Positions 25,384 to 34,570 of a stretch of DNA of 64,000 nucleotides are shown here, piece after piece (position 1 is the stretch's first letter; the number at the start of each line of letters is the position of its first letter). The notes beneath the pieces were generated by a model. The model made no database searches and was not told the origin of the DNA. It saw only the letters and a program-made list of their open reading frames with translations. This stretch comes from Pseudomonas fluorescens. GTDB lineage: Bacteria > Pseudomonadota > Gammaproteobacteria > Pseudomonadales > Pseudomonadaceae. Location: contig NZ_CP148752.1 in assembly GCF_040448305.1 (NCBI RefSeq), forward strand, positions 1,116,001 to 1,180,000, written 5' to 3'. The position numbers and the translations under genes were made by a program.

Positions 25384-25614
25384 ATGGCACGTAAAGCCTT
25401 TGATCACTTCGAAGCTGTTTCCGCTGTAGTACCGGGCGAGGGTGGTTATCACGCCGCTATCGCCGTCAAAGCGCTGGGTGGTGCCGGCGCCCCGCGTTTT
25501 CACAAAGTGCTGGAAGGGCAGATCTTCAAGACCGCCCATGACGCCGACCTGGCAGCGGCCAAAGAGCTGACCCACCTCAAGGACGTCAAAGAAGACGCCG
25601 ACCTGCTCTGGTAG
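25384..25614 (+). CDS. Conserved hypothetical small protein
   Basis: A 76-residue soluble protein, mixed charge, with 'YHAAIAVKALGGAGAPRFHK' in the centre and an acidic end (KEDADLLW). No known motif, signal peptide or membrane helix. It is 41 bases after the ABM gene on the same strand, so the two may be co-transcribed. Function unknown. Confidence 0.6.
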   Translation: MARKAFDHFEAVSAVVPGEGGYHAAIAVKALGGAGAPRFHKVLEGQIFKTAHDADLAAAKELTHLKDVKEDADLLW

Positions 25615-25619
25615 TCACT

Positions 25620-26243
25620 TCACCGCCCCGGGCGGTACATCTTGAACAAGGCCTCAGGCCCCAGCTGGAAATAATCCGCTGGCCCACCGCCGCGCAGAAT
25701 CGGTTCTGCCGCGGCGGTGTCGTATACCCCATCCTTCAACAGCCATTTGGCGATATGCACGGCGACCACTTCGCCGAGAATCAGCCAGCTCGGCACTACA
25801 TTGCCGTCCGCCCGTTGCAGCTGAATGATCTGCGTGACCTTGCACTCGAAGGACACCGGGCTCTCGGCCACCCGTGGCACCTGAATGACCTTCGATGCTG
25901 CGGTCGTCAGCCCAGCCAGTTCGAACTCGTTGACCTCAGGTTTGACCATGGCGCTGCTCTCGTTCATCTGCTCGGCCAGCGGCCGGGTGGCCAGGTTCCA
26001 GGCGAACTCGCCGGTTTGCTCGATGTTGTTCAGGCTGTCTTTGCGCCCGACGCTGGAAAAACCAATGATCGGCGGAATGTAGTTGAAGGCGTTGAAGAAG
26101 CTGTAGGGCGCCAGGTTCAAGCGGCCCTCGGCATCCTGTGAAGAGATCCAGCCGATGGGGCGCGGGCCGACGATGGCGTTGAACGGATCGTGGGGCAGGC
26201 CGTGGCCGTTGGCGGGTTCGTAGAAGTGGATGTCGTCGGGCAT
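25620..26243 (-). CDS. Flavin reductase family protein
   Basis: A 207-residue FMN-binding split-barrel protein. 'HDPFNAIVGPRPIGWISSQD' at about 18-37 and 'NLAPYSFFNAFNYIPPIIGFS' at about 43-63 are the flavin-binding strands of the flavin reductase/DIM6-NTAB family. Such proteins supply reduced flavin or act as NAD(P)H:flavin oxidoreductases. It is convergent with the small gene to the left (five-base gap). No partner monooxygenase is adjacent except possibly the ABM-domain protein. Confidence 0.85.
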   Translation of the reverse strand: MPDDIHFYEPANGHGLPHDPFNAIVGPRPIGWISSQDAEGRLNLAPYSFFNAFNYIPPIIGFSSVGRKDSLNNIEQTGEFAWNLATRPLAEQMNESSAMVKPEVNEFELAGLTTAASKVIQVPRVAESPVSFECKVTQIIQLQRADGNVVPSWLILGEVVAVHIAKWLLKDGVYDTAAAEPILRGGGPADYFQLGPEALFKMYRPGR

Positions 26244-26334
26244 GGGATTTCCAGAGCTTTCGGGAGACGTTCATGGTGCAAGCACGCGCCGCAGATTTCC
26301 AGTCGGATTCGGTACTTGAGTCGATGAGATCCAA

Positions 26335-26489
26335 TGTGGGAGCGGGCCTGCTCGCGATAGCAATTTATCGGTCGAAAAGTAAGTGACTGAAAGATCGCTA
26401 TCGCGAGCAGGCTCGCACACAGGGATTGAGGGTGCACACACGTTTTGTGAGCGACTCAATTTCCTGTGGGAGCGGGTTTGCCCGCGAAG
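26335..26489. repeat. REP pair plus single REP arm
   Basis: Arms 26335-26361 and 26397-26421 form a pair (with cgcacac instead of cgctccc on one side). A third, lone arm of the variant gtgggagcgggtttgcccgc follows from about 26465. Confidence 0.85.
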
Positions 26490-26515
26490 ACGGCAGTACA
26501 GGCGCTACAAGAGCA

Positions 26516-28933
26516 TCAGAACAACACCTTCGCCACATCTGCAAACTTCTTGGCAAAGTGCACGGTAATGCCTTCCTTCAGATACTCCGGCAGCTCCTCG
26601 AAATTGCCCTGATTCGCCTCCGGCAGAATCAGTTCGAAAATCTTCTGCCGCCGCGCCGCAATCACTTTTTCCCGCACTCCGCCAATCGGCAGTACATGCC
26701 CGGTCAACGTCAGTTCGCCGGTCATGGCCACGCCTTTTTTCGGTGGCTGATTGCGCGCCAGCGAAAGCAGGGCACTGGCCATGGTCACGCCGGCGCTCGG
26801 GCCGTCTTTCGGCGTGGCGCCTTCCGGTACGTGCAGGTGGACGAAGGCCTCGTCGAAGAACTTCGGATCGCCGCCATAGGATTTCAGGTGCGAACTGACG
26901 TAGCTGTAGGCGATTTCCGCCGACTCTTTCATCACGTCACCCAGCTGGCCAGTGAGCTTGAACCCACGGTTGAGGGTGTGGATGCGCGTGGCTTCGATCG
27001 GCAGGGTCGCGCCGCCCATGCTGGTCCAGGCAAGGCCGGTGATCACGCCGACACCCGACAGCACCTGCTCGTTGCGGAACACTGGTTTGCCGAGGGACGT
27101 TTCGAGGTCTTTCGGGCCGAGCTTGATCACAGCCTTCGGCTCGTCGAGCAGTTTCATCACCGCTTTGCGCACCAGTTTGCCGAGGTTTTTTTCCAGCTGG
27201 CGCACGCCGGCTTCACGGGCGTAACCGTCAACCAACGCCTTGAGCGCGCTGTCGCTGATGCTCAGGCTGCCTTTCGACACACCGGCTTTCTCAAGCTGCT
27301 TGGGCCACAGGTGACGCTTGGCGATGGCGACTTTTTCTTCGGTGATATAGCCCGACAGGCGAATCACTTCCATCCGGTCCAGCAACGGGCTGGGGATCGA
27401 ATCCAAAGTGTTGGCGGTGCACACGAACAACACTTTCGACAGGTCCATCCGCAGGTCGAGATAGTGGTCGAGGAATTCGACGTTCTGCTCCGGGTCGAGG
27501 GTTTCCAGCAACGCCGAGGCCGGGTCGCCCTGGTAGCTTTGGCCCATCTTGTCGATCTCGTCGAGCATGATCACCGGGTTCATCACTTCGACGTCTTTCA
27601 ACGCCTGCACCAGTTTGCCCGGCTGCGCGCCGATGTAGGTGCGGCGGTGGCCCTTGATCTCGGCTTCGTCGCGCATGCCGCCGAGGCTGAAGCGGTAGAA
27701 CGGGCGGCCCAGGGTTTCGGCGATGGATTTGCCGACGCTGGTCTTGCCCACGCCCGGCGGTCCCACCAGCAGCACGATGGAGCCGCTGATTTCGCCTTTA
27801 TAGGCACCGACAGCGAGGAATTCGAGGATGCGGTCCTTGATGTCGTCGAGGCCGGCGTGGTGTTTGTCCAGCACCTTGCGCGCGTGCTTGAGGTCGAGTT
27901 TGTCCTCGCCGTACACGCCCCACGGCACTGAGGTCGCCCAGTCGATGTAATTGCGGGTGACCGCATATTCCGGCGAGCCGGTTTCGAGGATCGACAGCTT
28001 GTTCATTTCCTCTTCGAGGCGCTTCTGCACCTGTGCTGGCAGGACTTTGCCCTCCAGCCGCTGTTCGAACTGTTCGAGGTCGGCACTGCGGTCGTCCTTG
28101 GTCAGGCCCAGCTCCTGCTGGATGACCTTGAGTTGCTCCTTGAGGAAGAACTCGCGCTGATGCTCGCCGATCTTGCGGTTAACTTCGGCGGAAATCTCTT
28201 TTTGCAGGCGCGCGACTTCGACTTCCTTGCGCAGCATCGGCAGGACTTTTTCCATGCGCTTGAGCATCGGCACGCAGTCGAGGATTTCCTGCAGCTCACT
28301 ACCGGTGGCCGAGGTGAGCGCGGCGGCGAAATCGGTCAGCGGCGACGGATCGTTGGGGCTGAAGCGGTTGAGGTAGTTCTTCAGCTCTTCGCTGTACAGC
28401 GGGTTGAGCGGCAGCAGTTCCTTGATCGCATTGATCAGCGCCATGCCGTAGGCCTTGACCTCGTCGGTCGGCTCGGTGGGCTGGTGCGGATATTCGACTT
28501 CCACCAGGTACGGCGGGCGGTGATGCTTGAGCCAGGTCTTGAGGCGTACGCGGGTCAGACCCTGGGCGACGAACTGCAGTTTGCCGTTCTCGCGGCTGGC
28601 ATGGTGCACCTTGACCAGCGTGCCGTAGAGCGGCAGGGCCGAGGTGTCGAAGTGGCGCGGGTCTTCCTGGGGGCTGTCCATGTAGAACAGGGCCAGGGAA
28701 TGGTGTTCGGACTTGGCCACCAGGTCCAGGGTCTCGGCCCACGGCTCTTCGTTGACGATAACCGGCAGCACCTGGGCCGGGAAGAACGGGCGATTGTGAA
28801 TCGGGATGATGTAGACCTTGTCCGGCAGGTTCTGGCCAGGCAGGGCCAGGCCTTTGCCAGGTTTGTGCTGTGGGGCGTTTTCCGGGTCGGCGTATTCGCT
28901 TGGGGCTTCGGGGAATTCCTGCTGGTCGCTCAT
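26516..28933 (-). CDS. lon: Lon-type ATP-dependent protease (second, AsrA-like Lon)
   Basis: An 805-residue Lon protease. N-terminal substrate-recognition domain about 40-240, then a coiled coil; AAA+ module with Walker A GPPGVGKTS near residue 390 and 'MLDEIDKMGQ' near 460; C-terminal serine protease domain with catalytic Ser near 714 (KDGPSAGVTMA) and Lys near 757 (GGVREKVIAARR). The N-terminus (MSDQQEFPEAPSEY) differs from the canonical Pseudomonas Lon, which starts with a short hydrophobic strand. This is therefore probably the paralogue related to the P. aeruginosa stress-response protease AsrA. It degrades misfolded or regulatory proteins in the cytoplasm. A canonical heat-shock promoter was not located. 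Confidence 0.88.
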   Translation of the reverse strand: MSDQQEFPEAPSEYADPENAPQHKPGKGLALPGQNLPDKVYIIPIHNRPFFPAQVLPVIVNEEPWAETLDLVAKSEHHSLALFYMDSPQEDPRHFDTSALPLYGTLVKVHHASRENGKLQFVAQGLTRVRLKTWLKHHRPPYLVEVEYPHQPTEPTDEVKAYGMALINAIKELLPLNPLYSEELKNYLNRFSPNDPSPLTDFAAALTSATGSELQEILDCVPMLKRMEKVLPMLRKEVEVARLQKEISAEVNRKIGEHQREFFLKEQLKVIQQELGLTKDDRSADLEQFEQRLEGKVLPAQVQKRLEEEMNKLSILETGSPEYAVTRNYIDWATSVPWGVYGEDKLDLKHARKVLDKHHAGLDDIKDRILEFLAVGAYKGEISGSIVLLVGPPGVGKTSVGKSIAETLGRPFYRFSLGGMRDEAEIKGHRRTYIGAQPGKLVQALKDVEVMNPVIMLDEIDKMGQSYQGDPASALLETLDPEQNVEFLDHYLDLRMDLSKVLFVCTANTLDSIPSPLLDRMEVIRLSGYITEEKVAIAKRHLWPKQLEKAGVSKGSLSISDSALKALVDGYAREAGVRQLEKNLGKLVRKAVMKLLDEPKAVIKLGPKDLETSLGKPVFRNEQVLSGVGVITGLAWTSMGGATLPIEATRIHTLNRGFKLTGQLGDVMKESAEIAYSYVSSHLKSYGGDPKFFDEAFVHLHVPEGATPKDGPSAGVTMASALLSLARNQPPKKGVAMTGELTLTGHVLPIGGVREKVIAARRQKIFELILPEANQGNFEELPEYLKEGITVHFAKKFADVAKVLF

Positions 28934-29074
28934 GAGGGCACCTGCGCAATGGGTATGGGTCTTAGATGGGGCAGGTTGGCGGTGGTTTCAACGGTCATTT
29001 TCTGCGACGCGGTGTTTCGCAGGTGTGTTCAGCGCAGAGACAGGTTAGCTGGATTTTGCGGCGACACTATCCCC

Positions 29075-29163
29075 TGTGGGAGCGAGCTTGCTCGCGATGA
29101 GGTAAGGACAGACACCTTTGAAGTGACTGTCAGACCGCTATCGCGAGCAAGCTCGCTCCCACA
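29075..29163. repeat. REP inverted pair
   Basis: Arms 29075-29100 and 29140-29163, upstream of the lon-type gene and next to the gcd terminator. Confidence 0.9.
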
Positions 29164-29196
29164 GTGGTCATGTGGTGTTTTGAAATCAGTGGCCAC

Positions 29197-29234
29197 AAAA
29201 AAGGCGACGTCCTCACGGGCGTCGCCTTTGTTTT
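29197..29234 (-). terminator. Rho-independent terminator of gcd
   Basis: aaaggcgacg / cgtcgccttt stem with a ten-base loop, followed on the minus strand by a T-rich tract. It sits 16 bases after the gcd stop. Confidence 0.88.
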
Positions 29235-29249
29235 GACTGCCGCTAAAAC

Positions 29250-31661
29250 TTACTCGGACAGTTTGTACGCAATCACATAGTCACCCATCTTGGTGCCCAG
29301 TGACCCGTGGCCACCGACGACCAACAGCACGTACTGCTTGCCGTCCTTGCCGGTGTAGGTCATCGGCGTAGCCTGACCGCCAGCCGGCAGGCGCGATTTC
29401 CAAAGCTCGTTGCCGGCGTTGACGTCATAAGCGCGCAGGTATTGATCCAGCGTGCCGCTGAGGAAGCCAACGCCGCCGGCGGTGACCATCGAGCCGCCCA
29501 TGCTTGGCACGCCGAGTGGCAGGCCGATAGGCAATGGCGAGCTGTCGCGGCTGGTGCCGTTCTTGCGTTTCCACACGACTTTGCTTGTGGTCAGGTCGAT
29601 GCCCGCGACGTAGCCCCAGGCCGGAGCCTGGCACGGTACGCCGAACGGCGACATGAACGGGTGCATGATCACCGCGTAAGGTGCGCCGGTGTTCGGTTGC
29701 ACGCCCGCGGTTTCGCTTTCGCGCTTGCTGTCGGCTGCGACTTCGGCACGAGGCACCATTTTCGAAACGAAGGCCATGTAGTTCGGGCTGGTGAACAGCA
29801 TCTGGCGAACCGGATCGACCGAAACTCCGCCCCAGTTGAAGACGCCGACGTTACCCGGATAGATCAGGCTGCCCTGTTCCGACGGCGGGGTGTACTGGCC
29901 TTCGTAGCGCAGTTCCTTGAACTGGATGCGGCACAGCATCTGGTCGAACGGGCTGGCGCCCCACATGGTTTTTTCGGTCAGTTCCGGGGCCAGCAGGTTC
30001 AGGTCCGAACGAGCCTGGGTCGCAGCAGTGTGGTCACCTTTCACCGCGCCTTGCGGCACGGGAATTTCGCGGATCGGGATGATTGGCGTGCCGTCGCGAC
30101 GGTCGAGGACGTACAGGCTGCCCTGTTTGGTCGGGGCGATCAGCGCAGGTTTCACGCCGTCGGCGGTTTTCATGTCGAGCAGGGTTGGCTGGCTGCCGAC
30201 GTCCATGTCCCACAGGTCGTGGTGAGTGAACTGGTAGTTCCAGCGCACCTTGCCGGTGGCCAGGTCCAGCGCGACCATGCCGGCACTGAACTTCTCGGCG
30301 CCCGGGGTACGGTCTGCGCCCCACTGGTCAGGGGTCTGGTTGCCCAGTGGCAGGTAGACCATGCCGAGTTTTTCGTCGACGCTGGCCAGCGACCACATGT
30401 TGGCCGAGTTGCGGCTGTAGTGTTCGCCCTCTGGCAGCGGTTCGGTCGCGTCGGGATTGTTGCTGTCCCAGTTCCACACCAGATGACCGTCGTGTACGTC
30501 AAAGGCACGGATCACGCCGGATGGCTCGTTGGTCGACTCGTTGTCGGTGACGTGGCCGCCCATGATCACCAGGTCACGGGTGATCGCTGCCGGCGAGGTG
30601 GAGTAGTAGCCACCGGGGGTGAACGGCCCGATGCCTTGAGTCAGGTCAACCACACCGTTTTTACCGAAACCTTCGCAGACCTTGCCGGTGTCGGCGTTGA
30701 GTGCGATCAGGCGTGCATCGGCGGTTGGCAGGTACAGACGACGCGGGCAGGCCTGGGCGACGGCTTTGCCGGCCTCGGAAATCACTGCGGAGGCAGCGTT
30801 TTCAGACTTGGCGTAGGCCGTTTCGTCGTAGTACGACACGCCACGGCAGGTCATGTGGGCGAAACCCTTGAAGCCCACCGGGCTCTTGATCTGCGGGTCG
30901 AAACGCCACAGTTCCTTGCCGGTGTCCGGGTCCAGCGCCAGCACCCTGCTATGGGCGGTGCAGGCATAGAGCATGCCGTTGGCCTTGAGCGGGGTGTTTT
31001 CGTTGGTCAGTTCCACCGGGTCATCGGCGGTTGGCAGATCGCCGGTCTGGATACGCCAGGCTTCTTGCAGCTTGCCGACGTTAGCCGGGGTGATCTGCTT
31101 GAGTGGCGAATAGCGGTCACCGAATTCGCTGCGGCCATAGGCCTGCCAGTCTCCGTCAGGCATTTGTGGCGCAGTGCTGCTCATGTCAGCCGAGTCACGA
31201 CCCAACTCGCCGAGGGTCTCGCCCGGATGGGTGAACAGGCTGGCGACGGCGGTGACACCGGCCAGGACCACGGCCACGCTCAAGGCGCCAGTGCCCATGG
31301 GGGCAGGGCCGTTGATCAGCAATGGACGACGCAACCACGGCAGCAGCATCACCACACCGAGGGCGAACCACAGCGCCAGACGCGGCACCAGTTGCCACCA
31401 GTCCAGGCCAACTTCCCACAGCGCCCACAGGGTGCTGGCGAACAGCACCAGTGCGTACAGGCCCAGCGCCGCGCGGCGGGCGGCGATCAGCAGGACGCCG
31501 CTCAGTGCAATGCCGATACCGGCCAGCAGGTAATACAGCGAGCCGCCGAGCATGCTCAGCTTGATCCCCCCGGCCAGCATGGCCAGGCCCATCAGTAGAA
31601 GCAGAATGCCGAGCAGGGTCGGCAATAGACGGCTTCGACTCAAGGCACTATCAGTGCTCAT
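29250..31661 (-). CDS. gcd: Quinoprotein (PQQ) glucose dehydrogenase, membrane-bound
   Basis: An 803-residue inner-membrane enzyme oxidising glucose to gluconolactone in the periplasm and passing electrons to ubiquinone. About five transmembrane helices occupy residues 10-140; the remainder is the PQQ-binding eight-bladed propeller. Recognisable parts include 'WQAYGRSEFGDRYSPLKQI', 'TGKELWRFDPQI', 'HMTCRGVSYYD' and 'HDLWDMDVGSQPTLLDM'. Length and order match the E. coli and Pseudomonas Gcd. GGAG precedes ATG 31661. The glucose porin gene oprB lies upstream on the same strand, separated by a REP pair. This direct oxidation route is the main path for glucose in fluorescent pseudomonads and acidifies the surroundings. 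Confidence 0.96.
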   Translation of the reverse strand: MSTDSALSRSRLLPTLLGILLLLMGLAMLAGGIKLSMLGGSLYYLLAGIGIALSGVLLIAARRAALGLYALVLFASTLWALWEVGLDWWQLVPRLALWFALGVVMLLPWLRRPLLINGPAPMGTGALSVAVVLAGVTAVASLFTHPGETLGELGRDSADMSSTAPQMPDGDWQAYGRSEFGDRYSPLKQITPANVGKLQEAWRIQTGDLPTADDPVELTNENTPLKANGMLYACTAHSRVLALDPDTGKELWRFDPQIKSPVGFKGFAHMTCRGVSYYDETAYAKSENAASAVISEAGKAVAQACPRRLYLPTADARLIALNADTGKVCEGFGKNGVVDLTQGIGPFTPGGYYSTSPAAITRDLVIMGGHVTDNESTNEPSGVIRAFDVHDGHLVWNWDSNNPDATEPLPEGEHYSRNSANMWSLASVDEKLGMVYLPLGNQTPDQWGADRTPGAEKFSAGMVALDLATGKVRWNYQFTHHDLWDMDVGSQPTLLDMKTADGVKPALIAPTKQGSLYVLDRRDGTPIIPIREIPVPQGAVKGDHTAATQARSDLNLLAPELTEKTMWGASPFDQMLCRIQFKELRYEGQYTPPSEQGSLIYPGNVGVFNWGGVSVDPVRQMLFTSPNYMAFVSKMVPRAEVAADSKRESETAGVQPNTGAPYAVIMHPFMSPFGVPCQAPAWGYVAGIDLTTSKVVWKRKNGTSRDSSPLPIGLPLGVPSMGGSMVTAGGVGFLSGTLDQYLRAYDVNAGNELWKSRLPAGGQATPMTYTGKDGKQYVLLVVGGHGSLGTKMGDYVIAYKLSE

Positions 31662-31768
31662 AGTGTGATTCTCCGTGACGTTTCAAGTAGTCCTGCGCAA
31701 GTTCACTGTAGATGACGATCTTGTGCGGGCATGGTTCAGATAAATCGATTCAGTTGACACATATCCTT

Positions 31769-31866
31769 GTAGGAGCGAGCCTGCTCGCGAAAAACACGAG
31801 AACGGCGCGGGGTATCAGGTTCGCAGCGTTATCGTTGACGTCCATCGCGAGCAGGCTCGCTCCTAC
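31769..31866. repeat. REP inverted pair
   Basis: Arms 31769-31790 and 31845-31866 between oprB and gcd. Confidence 0.9.
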
Positions 31867-31885
31867 AGGGGGTTTGTGGTGTTTT

Positions 31886-33268
31886 TTAGAACGAGGACTG
31901 GACCTTGATCCCGCCGATCAGCGCGTCATCGACCTCGTCCACACCACCGGGGTGGCGGATGTATTGCAGGTTCGGGCGCACGGTCAGCCAGTTGGTCACG
32001 TGCACGCCGTAATAAAGTTCGGCGCTGTATTCGGTGTCCTGGGGCGGCAGGTAGGACGGATTGTCGTAGTCGAATACGGCGTTGGCCTGGTTGGTCGCCT
32101 CGGCATTCTTGCGAAAGGCCGGGTTGACGTGGACGCGGGCCATGGCGAAACCGATGTCGTCCCGGGCGCGCGCGTCGAGCAGGCCTTTGTAGACGAGGCC
32201 GGCCTGGACGTAGTTGTCGATGGCGTTGGTCTTCTTGTCGTGCATCGTGCCGTTGGCGAACAGGCTCAGGCCGCGGGAGTGGTCGCTGGCGACGCTGGTG
32301 ACTTGCTGCTGAAGGCCCAGCCATACGCCGTGCTTGCTCGACACGCTGCGGTAGGCTTCGCCAGTCAGGGCGGCAGGTTGGCCATTGCTGTCCTTGTAGA
32401 CGTCGGTGGCGCTGGCGCTGCTGTAGTAGTAACCGGCGCGGTATTCACCCGGCAGGTCATTGAGTTTCGGCGTCCACACCAGCTCCACCGGCAGGACCGC
32501 GCCCTGGGTGCCGCTGCCGCTGAGCTTGAAGCCGTTGTCGCGGTCAAGGTTCGACGGGTTCTGCTCGTACGCGCCGACCTGTGCATAAAGCTCTGGCGTC
32601 AGGTGATATTTGACCCGCATCGCCCACTGGCTGACCGGCCAGTTGTACCAGATGTCGCCCGCCCAGTTGCCGACCTGGGAGCCGCAGAACGCCAGGTTCT
32701 GGAAGTCGCAGGGGAAGCTGTTGAAGTCTTCGCCTTCGCCGAATCGGCCGACCTTGATGTCGAGCTTTTCATCGAGAAATTTCTGCTGATACCACATCTG
32801 CGTCAGGCGCCAGGTCTGGCCGCGGCCCCAGACTTCCTGGGCCGAGGTGAAGCCGCCGACACGCGGGTCGTTGATGCGGTCGTTGCTGATGTTGTTGCCG
32901 TTGCGTTCGGTGATGGTCAACTGGAACTCGGCGTCGTCCCAGCCGAGGATTTTCTGCAAGTCCAGGTGGGTGCCCAGGCCGAACTGGTCGCTGTAGCGGG
33001 CCGTGCGGTCATGGTCGTAGCCGCCGTGCAGATTGCTGCCCATTTCACCGGTGTAATCGACTTTGAAGTCGTAGCCTTTTTCCGCGAGTTCTGTGCGAGT
33101 GCCATTCCAGTCACCGAGCATCCACGGTGAATCGCTATCGAAAGCAGGCGCCGCCTGAACGCAGGAGGCCAGGCCCAGCGCGGTAAGGCCGCCGATCAGG
33201 GGCAGGAGGTTTCGATGGGCAGCAGTTGCAAAGACAGCGCTGTCTCGCAAAGATTTAAAGTCAGGCAT
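31886..33268 (-). CDS. oprB: Carbohydrate-selective porin OprB
   Basis: A 460-residue outer-membrane beta-barrel. Signal peptide about 1-38, ending near CVQAAP; mature start 'FDSDSPWMLGDWNGTRTEL' is the typical OprB opening. Alternating aromatic strands follow, with the usual C-terminal phenylalanine (VQSSF). It lets glucose and related sugars into the periplasm, supplying Gcd encoded next to it. Start ATG 33268 is chosen because it gives a proper signal peptide; the open frame continues upstream to 33436 without one. Confidence 0.92.
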   Translation of the reverse strand: MPDFKSLRDSAVFATAAHRNLLPLIGGLTALGLASCVQAAPAFDSDSPWMLGDWNGTRTELAEKGYDFKVDYTGEMGSNLHGGYDHDRTARYSDQFGLGTHLDLQKILGWDDAEFQLTITERNGNNISNDRINDPRVGGFTSAQEVWGRGQTWRLTQMWYQQKFLDEKLDIKVGRFGEGEDFNSFPCDFQNLAFCGSQVGNWAGDIWYNWPVSQWAMRVKYHLTPELYAQVGAYEQNPSNLDRDNGFKLSGSGTQGAVLPVELVWTPKLNDLPGEYRAGYYYSSASATDVYKDSNGQPAALTGEAYRSVSSKHGVWLGLQQQVTSVASDHSRGLSLFANGTMHDKKTNAIDNYVQAGLVYKGLLDARARDDIGFAMARVHVNPAFRKNAEATNQANAVFDYDNPSYLPPQDTEYSAELYYGVHVTNWLTVRPNLQYIRHPGGVDEVDDALIGGIKVQSSF

Positions 33269-33434
33269 AGAGACGGAGTTCTTGATCTTTTTCTGGGGAA
33301 TAAACGGAAAGCAGCAGGCGTGAAGTGAAAGCAGAAGCGTTTCAGCAGGCAGCGGGGTGCAAGGATAATGATCTGTTACAAATAGAGAAAGTGCTTTTGC
33401 TGACATGCATCGTTTCGGATTTGGTAACAGTGAC

Positions 33435-33509
33435 AAAAGATCGCAGCCTGCGGCAGCTCCTACAGGATACGTATTCCAATGTAGGAGCTGCCGCAGGCTG
33501 CGATCTTTT
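33435..33509. repeat. Palindromic repeat, 'gtaggagctgccgcaggctg' family, perfect arms
   Basis: Arms 33435-33463 and 33481-33509 are perfectly complementary over 29 bases, with a 17-base loop. Located between the divergent oprB and VF530 genes. Confidence 0.95.
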
Positions 33510-33574
33510 CCGTTTCACCTACATTTAACGTAAGGTGCGCGGCTTCCAATTCCCTCTCTGCTCAAAGGCCCGGC

Positions 33575-33805
33575 ATGACCGAACACAACACCGATCCGTT
33601 GCATGGCGTGACGCTGGAACAGATCCTCAACGCACTGGTTGAACACTACGAGTGGTCGGGGCTGGCCGAGCGCATCGATATCCGCTGCTTCAAGAGCGAC
33701 CCGAGCATCAAGTCGAGCCTGACATTCCTGCGTAAAACCCCGTGGGCGCGGGAGAAGGTCGAACGCCTGTATGTGAAGTTGATGCGCACCAAACGACCGC
33801 TTTGA
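33575..33805 (+). CDS. VF530 (DUF2132) family small DNA-binding-like protein
   Basis: A 76-residue helical protein. 'DPLHGVTLEQILNALVEHY', 'INRCF'-like region 'IDIRCFKSDPSIKSSLTFLRK' and 'TPWAREKVERLYV' are the family landmarks. A structural homologue from Vibrio has a fold resembling DNA-binding helical bundles; biological role unknown. It is two bases upstream of the Pr6Pr gene, implying co-transcription. Confidence 0.85.
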   Translation: MTEHNTDPLHGVTLEQILNALVEHYEWSGLAERIDIRCFKSDPSIKSSLTFLRKTPWAREKVERLYVKLMRTKRPL

Positions 33806-33807
33806 AC

Positions 33808-34467
33808 ATGGTCAACCCGTCTGCGTTACGCCGTCATTTTGTGGCCGTGGCCGCCATGCTCGGCTGGGCGGGATTGAGCATCCAGATGTACCTGATTCTC
33901 CATTCACGCTGGACGCTGGGCGCCAGCCTGATCGGCGGGCTGATGAGTTTTTTCAGCTATTTCACCGTGCTGAGCAACACCCTGGTGGCGACCGTGCTGA
34001 CCTGTGAATGGACATCCCGCGAGTCAGCCGCGCGCCGCTGGTTCCTGCAGCCTTGGGTTAGCAGTGCGATTGCCGTGAGCATCGCCGTGGTGAGCCTCGC
34101 CTACAATCTGCTGCTGCGCCACTTGTGGCATCCCGAGGGCTGGCAATGGCTGGCCGATGAGCTGTTGCACGACATCATGCCGTTGCTGTTCCTGGGGTAT
34201 TGGTGGCGTTGTGTGCCCAAGGGCACATTGCGCGTGTGGCATATCGCGCTGTGGGTGATTTATCCGCTGCTGTATTTCGCCTATGCGCTGTTGCGCGGGC
34301 ATCTGCTGGCGGTTTACCCGTATCCCTTCGTGGATGTGGACAAACTCGGTTATCCACAGGTGTTCATCAATGCCGGCGGGTTGTTGGCGGGGTTTGTGGT
34401 GATTGCGTTGCTGGTGATCGGGCTGGATCGGTGGCTTGGGTCTCGTACCAAGAGTCAGCGTTTGTAG
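33808..34467 (+). CDS. Pr6Pr family membrane protein
   Basis: A 219-residue integral membrane protein with six predicted helices. 'FFSYFTVLSNTLVATVLT' in helix 2 and 'LLHDIMPLLFLGYWW' in the centre match the Pr6Pr/FAR-17a-like family, related to androgen-induced hydrolases (AIG1). An Asn and a His in these helices are the likely functional residues. ATG 33808 is two bases after the VF530 stop. Function unknown. Confidence 0.8.
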   Translation: MVNPSALRRHFVAVAAMLGWAGLSIQMYLILHSRWTLGASLIGGLMSFFSYFTVLSNTLVATVLTCEWTSRESAARRWFLQPWVSSAIAVSIAVVSLAYNLLLRHLWHPEGWQWLADELLHDIMPLLFLGYWWRCVPKGTLRVWHIALWVIYPLLYFAYALLRGHLLAVYPYPFVDVDKLGYPQVFINAGGLLAGFVVIALLVIGLDRWLGSRTKSQRL

Positions 34468-34483
34468 TGTCTGAGGCGCCGCC

Positions 34484-34553
34484 ATCGCGAGCAGGCTCGC
34501 TCCCACATTGGACTGCGTACATCCGCCCTTTGTGGGAGCGAGCCTGCTCGCGA
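34484..34553. repeat. REP inverted pair
   Basis: Arms 34484-34506 and 34532-34553, between converging genes. Confidence 0.9.
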
Positions 34554-34570
34554 AGAGGCCCGCGAGCAGG

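Noticed and set aside
29307..31598. 763-codon open frame opposite gcd
   Set aside because: It is the antisense shadow of a high-GC gene with clear PQQ dehydrogenase sequence. The translation is low-complexity and has no recognisable domain.
33325..33528. 67-codon frame upstream of oprB
   Set aside because: Its 3' part is REP sequence, whose translation recurs wherever this repeat occurs.
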